6,245 bases of DNA from the NCBI GenBank assembly GCA_016207985.1, contig JACQYX010000083.1:1-6245 (forward strand). The letters run 5' to 3'. Below the pieces are notes generated by a model, which was not told the DNA's origin, made no database searches, and worked only from the letters and a program-made list of their open reading frames with translations. Positions 1-6,245 of the stretch are shown here, piece after piece (position 1 is the first letter of the stretch; each line of letters begins with the position of its first letter). The DNA is from Ignavibacteriales bacterium. GTDB taxonomy: Bacteria > Bacteroidota > Ignavibacteria > UBA10030 > SZUA-254. Both the position numbers and the translations under genes were made by a program.

Positions 1-25
1 TCTCAATCAATCCGGACATTCCTCA
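1..25 (-). other. In-frame TGA and open downstream frame of the second symporter
   Basis: Reading leftward, the symporter codons end Leu-Pro-Gln-Val, then TGA at 25-23, then GGA ATG TCC GGA TTG ATT GAG in the same frame (Gly-Met-Ser-Gly-Leu-Ile-Glu). From memory, relatives of this subfamily often have Gly-Gly followed by a hydrophobic-x-Gly-Leu stretch after this helix, so TGA sits where a Gly codon (GGA) would be expected. Only 22 nt of the continuation are visible. General recoding of TGA is unlikely, because reading through the TGA stops of the first symporter and of the RodZ-like gene gives no family-like sequence. Confidence 0.5.
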
Positions 26-655
26 AACCTGCGGTAGTCCGAGTACCACCAATGCGAGCACAATACATCCAAACATAGCAAGCACAAACTGAAACGCATC
101 TGTAATAGCCACACCCCATAGACCTGACATCGCCGAGTAACCCGCGGTAAGAAGCATTGCAAGTGCAACGTAAATCATAACTTGGTCGTGTGGAATACTG
201 AACATTCCTTCTAAGATTGAAGCCATGGCAAGGTTCACCCAGCCGATGATCACCGCGTTGATGAATAAGCCGAGATAAAGTGAACGGAATCCACGAAGGA
301 AAGCAGCGGGCTTTCCAGAATAGCGTAACTCAGCAAACTCAACATCTGTCATAATACCTGCGCGCCGCCATAGTCGTGCAAAGAAAAACACCGTCAGCAT
401 TCCGCCAAAAACAAAATTCCACCACAGCCAATTTCCTGCTATACCGTTCTTCGCAACAAGCTCGGTTACAGCAAGAGGAGTATCAGCAGCAAATGTCGTT
501 GCAACCATCGAAGTACCTGCAAGCCACCACGGTAAATTACGTCCGGAGAGAAAGAAATCTTTCATGCTCTTAGAAGCACGTCGTGAGTAATATAAACCGA
601 CAAGAACGCTGATGATAAAATATATGATAATTATGAGCCAGTCGAGAATATGCAT
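23..655 (-). CDS. Sodium:solute symporter (SSS family), N-terminal part, ended early by TGA
   Basis: Inner-membrane sodium-coupled transporter of the SSS (SLC5-like) family; the substrate cannot be read from sequence. The 210 residues hold about six hydrophobic segments (roughly 4-22, 40-60, 75-93, 122-148, 158-178, 183-205). The family signature follows the first helix (KDFFLSGRNLPWW, about 32-44), with AADTPLAVTELVAKNG at 56-71, ELRYSGKPAAFLRGF at 109-123 and the GLWGVAITDAFQF segment at 178-190, equivalent to the family's G-x-x-x-V-x-x-T-D-x-x-Q region. Members usually have about 500-600 residues, so more than half is missing. The frame stops at TGA (23-25), but the same frame then reads G-M-S-G-L-I-E to the window edge, which looks like family sequence. 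A nonsense change (perhaps GGA to TGA) or a base-call error is therefore likely. The ATG at 653-655 lies 34 nt after the previous symporter and has no clear Shine-Dalgarno. The family call is secure; whether the gene works is not. Confidence 0.85.
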   Translation of the reverse strand: MHILDWLIIIIYFIISVLVGLYYSRRASKSMKDFFLSGRNLPWWLAGTSMVATTFAADTPLAVTELVAKNGIAGNWLWWNFVFGGMLTVFFFARLWRRAGIMTDVEFAELRYSGKPAAFLRGFRSLYLGLFINAVIIGWVNLAMASILEGMFSIPHDQVMIYVALAMLLTAGYSAMSGLWGVAITDAFQFVLAMFGCIVLALVVLGLPQV

Positions 656-669
656 AGAGGATTTTAAAT

Positions 670-709
670 TTATGATTTAGGATGTGGGTTCATGATTCAA
701 GGATATGAG
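670..709. repeat. Two degenerate direct repeats of about 20 nt
   Basis: Plus-strand copies at 670-688 (TTATGATTTAGGATGTGGG) and 690-709 (TCATGATTCAAGGATATGAG) align with about 15 of 19 matching positions and one gap. The copies span the stop codon of the upstream symporter and the spacer before the next one. The right copy encodes the last residues of the first symporter. A weaker ATTTTAAATTTATG stretch at 661-674 may be a further decayed unit. I compared the copies by eye only. Confidence 0.4.
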
Positions 710-2198
710 ATTTACTTTTTAAATTACTAACGATACTTCCTACTGTAATCGTCACAACACTGCCGATCAATGTAAACCAAGTCCAACCGATCTTACCATA
801 TATTACGACGAGGATCATCACAACAATTCCAAAGAAGAAACTTATAATCGCATCGGTCTGCCGGGTTTTCTTGACAATAACTCCCAATAAAAACACACCG
901 AGCAATCCACCATAGGTGAAGGAAGCAACGCTTAAAGCAATTTCCACCAACGACTTAGAACCACTGTAGATAAAGAATATCGCAACACCAACTAAAAACA
1001 CTGCACACACCAGCGTTACGAAGCGAGAAATAGAAAGCTCCCTGCTTTCCGACAAGTTTCTGCCGAAATATGGTTTATAAATATCCAACATTACAGCAGA
1101 AGCGAGTGAATTCACAGAGCCCGACAGAGTCGACATTGCCGCAGCAAGCAGTCCGGCGATAATCAATCCGGAAAGACCCGTTGGTATATGTTCTATGATG
1201 AACTTCGGAAATATCTCATCCGCCTTAAGGACGTTAAGCTCCGCGAGTGTCGATCCACCGTAATATCCGTACAAAAGAATTCCAATTATAAGGAATATCG
1301 CAAATTGAAAAATCACAATAATCCCGCTACCAATAAGTGCACGCTGACCATCTCTCAAAGTCCGTACTGTCAACAATCGCTGAACGATGAGCTGGTCAGT
1401 TCCATGAGATGCCATCGAGAGGAATGCTCCTCCCAATACACTTGCAATAAGTGTGTATGGATTCGAGAAAAATTCTCCAAACGATGAACCGAATCCAAAA
1501 TTGAGCAGATTTAATTTGCCTGTTGCTCCAGCCTCCCCGATCACCGTTTGGATTCCATTTGGTAAATCGCTCAGAATTACTATCGCAGAAGCGATAGCGC
1601 CAATCAGATAAATGAACATCTGAAACACATCGGTCCAAATGACAGCACGTACTCCACCGATATAAGTGTAGATAAGTGTAATGAACGCCATGATAATAAT
1701 TGAGACGATGTAGACCTGTTCATTTGATAAGAAGGTGAGACTATTCCATCCTCTTAATAAAATAGTCAATGGAATTGCTGTAGCAAAAAGTCGGACACCA
1801 TCGGCGATTATGCGAGTGAACATGAATGTAATGCTCGTGATGTTCCGAGTTTTAGATCCAAAACGATTTGCAAGATATGCGTATGCAGTTTGTATCTCTC
1901 CCTTGTGATATACTGGCAGCAGAACAAAACTGACTACAATCCTGCCGATAAGATATCCAAATGTCACTTGCAGAAAATTTAAATTGGTGAGATAAGCCAA
2001 ACCGGGAATGCTGATGAATGTGAGCGTGCTTGTTTCTGTAGCTACAATTGCAAAGCAGACTGCCCACCATGGAATAGTTTTTCCACCGAGGAAATAATCT
2101 TTCACTGAGGTTTGTCGACCACCTTTGATAATACCAAGGGTAGCTATACCAACGAGATAAAATATTACGATGAAATAATCGAGTGTGGAAAAACCCAT
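690..2198 (-). CDS. Sodium:solute symporter (SSS family), complete
   Basis: Sodium-coupled uptake permease of the inner membrane, SSS family with the LeuT-like fold; substrate unknown. The protein is 502 aa from the ATG at 2198, normal for the family, with about 13 hydrophobic segments. Landmarks in order: KDYFLGGKTIPWW (about 33-45), ATETSTLTF (53-61), IGGVRAVIWTDVFQ (180-193), SHGTDQLIVQRLL (264-276) and the eighth-helix motif AAAMSTLSGSVNSLAS (352-367). In that motif the Ser-Thr pair (356-357) matches the sodium-site serines known from vSGLT. It is followed by LDIYKPYF, also typical. A GTG one codon upstream (2201) could start a 503-aa form; I prefer ATG because GAGA lies about 5 nt before it. 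The gene sits 51 nt after the STAS gene and 34 nt before a second, only distantly similar symporter. The last residues (SHILES) are encoded within a degenerate repeat shared with the intergenic spacer, so the extreme C-terminus may be recently acquired. Confidence 0.92.
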   Translation of the reverse strand: MGFSTLDYFIVIFYLVGIATLGIIKGGRQTSVKDYFLGGKTIPWWAVCFAIVATETSTLTFISIPGLAYLTNLNFLQVTFGYLIGRIVVSFVLLPVYHKGEIQTAYAYLANRFGSKTRNITSITFMFTRIIADGVRLFATAIPLTILLRGWNSLTFLSNEQVYIVSIIIMAFITLIYTYIGGVRAVIWTDVFQMFIYLIGAIASAIVILSDLPNGIQTVIGEAGATGKLNLLNFGFGSSFGEFFSNPYTLIASVLGGAFLSMASHGTDQLIVQRLLTVRTLRDGQRALIGSGIIVIFQFAIFLIIGILLYGYYGGSTLAELNVLKADEIFPKFIIEHIPTGLSGLIIAGLLAAAMSTLSGSVNSLASAVMLDIYKPYFGRNLSESRELSISRFVTLVCAVFLVGVAIFFIYSGSKSLVEIALSVASFTYGGLLGVFLLGVIVKKTRQTDAIISFFFGIVVMILVVIYGKIGWTWFTLIGSVVTITVGSIVSNLKSKSHILES

Positions 2199-2234
2199 CA
2201 CGTTCTCGGATGAGTTATATTGAGAATTGGTTTC

Positions 2235-2256
2235 AGCGTTAACAACAAGTTACGCT
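2235..2256 (-). other. Imperfect hairpin across the STAS stop codon
   Basis: On the transcribed strand AGCGTAACTTG is followed by TTGTTAACGCT. The outer five bases pair (AGCGT with ACGCT), one A is bulged, and AAC pairs with GTT around a five-base loop. The stop codon TAA of the STAS gene lies in the left arm. No run of T follows, so this is not a standard intrinsic terminator. It could be a processing or stability element, or chance. It occupies much of the 51-nt gap between the STAS gene and the first symporter. Confidence 0.25.
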
Positions 2257-2585
2257 TTAAGAGCATCCTCGACTTTTTTATTGATAGTAAAGAGGCGATC
2301 AAGCTGTGTAATCTTCATTAAATCCATTACCTTTTCATGGACGTGTACAAGGTGTACACTGCCGCCATGTACACGCATCGTGCGATCAGCGATGAGTAAT
2401 GCACTCAATCCACTACTATCGCAAAACTGTACTTCGCTCATATCGATTATCAAACGTGCACAGGTTTTGGGTTTACAGAGGACGAGAAATTCAGCTTTTA
2501 ATCCTGGAGCGACTGCGGAATCGAGTTTCCTACCGTGCAGCTTCAGGATTGTCGCTTTACCATTTTTTCGTATCTCAAACTTCAT
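2250..2585 (-). CDS. STAS-domain protein, anti-sigma factor antagonist type (SpoIIAA/RsbV-like)
   Basis: A 111-aa protein consisting almost entirely of one STAS domain, the usual length for stand-alone anti-anti-sigma proteins. In the known family a Ser/Thr kinase of the RsbW/SpoIIAB type phosphorylates the protein; the unphosphorylated form binds the kinase and frees a sigma factor or another partner. Visible features: an N-terminal strand (FEIRKNGKATILKLHGRKLD), a central strand LIIDMSEVQFCDSSGLSALL (45-64), and the phospho-acceptor motif D56-S57-S58-G59. S57 corresponds to Ser58 of Bacillus subtilis SpoIIAA. The C-terminal part (GGSVHLVHV and the helix after it) also fits the fold. The ATG at 2585 has a strong Shine-Dalgarno, GGAG with 5-nt spacing. 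No partner kinase, phosphatase or sigma factor is in the window, so the target is unknown. The gene lies 19 nt after the glycosyltransferase-like gene and is probably co-transcribed with it. Confidence 0.9.
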   Translation of the reverse strand: MKFEIRKNGKATILKLHGRKLDSAVAPGLKAEFLVLCKPKTCARLIIDMSEVQFCDSSGLSALLIADRTMRVHGGSVHLVHVHEKVMDLMKITQLDRLFTINKKVEDALKA

Positions 2586-2590
2586 GATTT

Positions 2591-2594
2591 CTCC
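2591..2594 (-). promoter_or_regulatory. Strong ribosome binding site of the STAS gene
   Basis: GGAG on the minus strand, 5 nt before the ATG, in the context TTTTGGAGAAATC. It fixes the STAS start and lies within the 19-nt gap after the upstream stop. Confidence 0.7.
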
Positions 2595-2604
2595 AAAAGA
2601 CTTA

Positions 2605-3144
2605 CTAAAACATCGACAGGCATTCTGCGAATTTTTCGTAAATCGCCTGCGGTGTTCGTTGTTTATTTAAATTTAAAATAATATTGTAGAACACATCCGA
2701 TACCGGGCTGGCAAATCCAACACGAATCCTTGAACGGGATGCTTTGCAAATATACGCAGTATGCAGGACGAAATCAAGATTAAGGTCAACTGCAACATCG
2801 AATTCTTTTATGAAAATACGCTGTAATACCGTTTTTGTAGGCAGCGAAAATTTATTTATATCCTGTGGATCGAGACGGACAACTTCACACTTTGGAAAAT
2901 TTGCAAGCGCAGTTTCCCGAGTACTGTTATGCACAACGGTGAGATGTATCTTCGACATCTTAACCCGGAAATTTCGGAGCGCATTCCCGGCAATGACGGC
3001 ATCCTCATAACCGACGGGCATAGTGATCAATACATTATGTGCCCCACGGAAAAAATCAGTCAGAGGTTGTACCTGATCGAAATCGTTCCGGAACTGAAAC
3101 TTTGCAAACTGTAATCCTAAATATGCTAAGGCACTTTCAAACAT
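2605..3144 (-). CDS. Half-length GT-B/GT9-like protein of unknown function
   Basis: A 179-aa protein that I cannot name firmly. Its pattern resembles the N-terminal Rossmann half of family-9 glycosyltransferases (heptosyltransferase-like). There is a strand and turn HNVLITMPVGYEDAVIAGNALR (36-57, quoted here in parts: VLITMPVGYED, AVIAGNALR), then HLTVVHNS at 67-74, CEVVRLD at 86-92, FDVAVDLNLDFVLHTAYIC at 115-133 and RIRVGF at 139-144. In GT9 proteins the equivalent of the last two is a yD-x-x-iDl block followed by rvGf. GT9 enzymes have about 320-380 residues and bind the sugar nucleotide in the C-terminal half, which is absent here, so catalysis in the usual way is doubtful. No signal peptide or membrane segment is visible. 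The start is well supported: AAGGA lies 7 nt before the ATG, inside the last ligA codons, and the gap to ligA is 4 nt. It may be a conserved small family of its own or a truncated transferase. Confidence 0.7.
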   Translation of the reverse strand: MFESALAYLGLQFAKFQFRNDFDQVQPLTDFFRGAHNVLITMPVGYEDAVIAGNALRNFRVKMSKIHLTVVHNSTRETALANFPKCEVVRLDPQDINKFSLPTKTVLQRIFIKEFDVAVDLNLDFVLHTAYICKASRSRIRVGFASPVSDVFYNIILNLNKQRTPQAIYEKFAECLSMF

Positions 3145-3148
3145 TCAC

Positions 3149-5474
<2,326 letters not shown>

Positions 5475-5478
<4 letters not shown>

Positions 5479-5891
5479 ACCTGTGGTCGCTGAATCATCA
5501 ATCCGACTGCAATGACAGATATTAGTATTAAGAGAATTGGTAAATGCTTTGTAGGTGTTGTTCCTATCTTTTCATCGAGTACAGTGGGCTTGAATTGTGA
5601 ATTAAGAAATGTTGTTGCCCGTCGGGAAGTATCCTCAGCACCTTTCACACTCAACGCTAAATATTCTTCAAGAAGCTCTGATGGAGAAATTCCAACTTCG
5701 ATTGCATAATCCCGTATGAACGCGCGAATATAGGCCGAAGGTAAATCAGGTGTTATTCCCTCCTCAATATCTTCAAGAAATTTCTTATTAATCCTTGTTA
5801 TCCCTGCAATTCCTTCAAGAGATTGATTTCTTGCTCTACGTGCCGAACGCAGTTTCTCACCGATACTCTTGATTACATCTACGTCACTCAT
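5475..5891 (-). CDS. RodZ-like HTH protein with one transmembrane helix (N-terminal part)
   Basis: A 138-aa protein with a Cro/C1-type helix-turn-helix domain of the RodZ class (HTH_25) at about 9-78: IGEKLRSARRARNQSLEGIA, then INKKFLEDIEEG, LPSAYIRAFIRDYAIEVG and PSELLEEYL. A linker of about 35 residues leads to one hydrophobic helix at about 116-133 (LPILLILISVIAVGLMI), and the protein ends five residues later. In known RodZ the cytoplasmic HTH binds MreB, the helix crosses the inner membrane and the outer part carries DUF4115, helping rod-shape maintenance. Here DUF4115 is in the next, overlapping frame, so the gene looks split just after the membrane helix. No mre or pbp gene is in view. 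The ATG at 5891 has no strong Shine-Dalgarno; a TACAAT box lies 18 nt upstream. The class call is firm, but whether it does RodZ's job in this organism is inferred. Confidence 0.85.
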
Positions 5892-5909
5892 ATCTGTTCA
5901 TGCCGCTGT

Positions 5910-5915
5910 ATTGTA
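5910..5915 (-). promoter_or_regulatory. Possible -10 box before the RodZ-like gene
   Basis: TACAAT on the minus strand in the 89-nt gap between the receiver-protein stop and the RodZ-like start. It differs from the TATAAT consensus at one base. No acceptable TTGACA-like -35 is found at 16-19 nt spacing, and transcription from it would leave a very short leader. This is the only candidate start of the rodZ-ligA-STAS block that I can see; otherwise the gap shows nothing clear. Confidence 0.2.
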
Positions 5916-5980
5916 GACATCTCATTTACAAAATTCACTCGAAACATGATAAGGTAATAAGTTGCACTCCGAATCGCAAG

Positions 5981-6245
5981 TTATGCACCTCCTGATACTT
6001 GCTTTGGAGCAGCTTCCAAAATCTCACGCACTTTATGGGCGATATCTTCGAGTGCATATGGCTTCTGGAGAAAACCATCGATTGATTGAGTAAACTTCCC
6101 GTCGTCCAACATGGTTGCACTGTAACCGCTGCAAACGAGGACTTTTAAATAGGGATACTGACTTTTAATAAAATCGAATGTTGCACGCCCACCCATTCGG
6201 GGCATGTTCATATCGAGAATAACTAAATCGAATGCCCCCTGTTTA
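5981..6245 (-). CDS. Phospho-receiver (REC) domain protein, C-terminal part; 5' end outside the window
   Basis: The last 87 residues of a protein that enters from the right edge with frame K-Q-G-A-F-D-L-V-I-L-D. They cover most of a two-component receiver domain: strand FDLVILD with the phospho-acceptor Asp (codon 6212-6214), then MNMPRMGG, strand LKVLVCSGYSA with Ser at the usual Ser/Thr switch position, and FLQKPYALEDIAHKVREIL with the conserved Lys-Pro pair. Nine residues follow before TAA. An ATG at 6211 lies after the Asp and is not the real start. The CSGYS form and the immediate end after the domain are common in receivers at the C-terminus of hybrid histidine kinases, but a stand-alone response regulator is equally possible because the N-terminus is not visible. 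It is separated from the RodZ-like gene by 89 nt, so co-transcription is uncertain. Confidence 0.9.
   Translation of the reverse strand, partial: KQGAFDLVILDMNMPRMGGRATFDFIKSQYPYLKVLVCSGYSATMLDDGKFTQSIDGFLQKPYALEDIAHKVREILEAAPKQVSGGA

Noticed and set aside
1188..1487. Plus-strand open frame of 99 codons opposite the first symporter
   Set aside because: The translation is Cys-rich and not family-like, has no clear ribosome binding site, and lies fully antisense to a well-conserved gene.
1396..2070. Minus-strand frames of 80 and 72 codons inside the first symporter
   Set aside because: They are out-of-frame shadows of the symporter, with Trp-, Cys- and Ser-rich products typical of wrong-frame translation.
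2227..2670. Plus-strand open frame of 147 codons across the STAS gene
   Set aside because: It is antisense to the STAS gene and to the end of its neighbour; its product has no recognisable domain and it breaks the uniform strand pattern.
5892..5980. Intrinsic terminator after the receiver gene
   Set aside because: No GC-rich hairpin followed by a T-run is visible on the minus strand in this gap.
5935..6120. Minus-strand 61-codon frame overlapping the receiver domain
   Set aside because: The receiver frame contains the conserved Asp, Ser and Lys motifs; the other frame shows nothing recognisable.

Overview
All genes in this window read on the minus strand, so transcription runs from the right edge to the left. 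The gene mix and sequence style suggest a Gram-negative bacterium of the Bacteroidota/Chlorobiota/Ignavibacteriota (FCB) neighbourhood. This is an inference from remembered family style: moderately AT-rich DNA, a RodZ-type HTH protein, paired sodium:solute symporters and a heptosyltransferase-like Rossmann protein. No marker gene fixes the taxonomy.

Layout in transcription order. (1) The C-terminal end of a phospho-receiver (REC) protein enters from the right edge and stops at 5981. (2) An 89-nt gap carries one TACAAT box. (3) A RodZ-like pair follows: an HTH + transmembrane protein (5475-5891) and a separate DUF4115 domain (5182-5478), overlapping by ATGA. (4) NAD-dependent DNA ligase ligA (3149-5182) overlaps the DUF4115 stop by TAATG. 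(5) A 179-aa Rossmann-like protein resembling the N-terminal half of family-9 glycosyltransferases (2605-3144) begins 4 nt after ligA. (6) A STAS-domain anti-anti-sigma-type protein (2250-2585) follows after 19 nt. (7) Two different sodium:solute symporters come last: a complete one (690-2198) and one broken by an in-frame TGA (23-655) that keeps an open, family-like frame up to the left window edge.

The rodZ-to-STAS block is packed tightly (overlaps or gaps of 19 nt or less) and is probably one translationally coupled operon. The symporters follow after 51 and 34 nt and may be co-transcribed or have their own promoter. The products cover cell-shape or cytoskeletal anchoring (RodZ-like), DNA replication and repair (LigA), an unassigned envelope-sugar-like protein, partner-switching signalling (STAS) and solute uptake. 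They look like a housekeeping cluster rather than one pathway.

I found no tRNA, rRNA, CRISPR, transposase or prophage signature, and no convincing new multi-gene system. The points most worth a second look are the two apparent gene disruptions within about 6 kb (split rodZ, and TGA in the second symporter), the half-length glycosyltransferase-like protein, and a degenerate tandem repeat that runs into the C-terminus of the first symporter. Apart from the 89-nt gap there is no non-coding stretch longer than about 50 nt.
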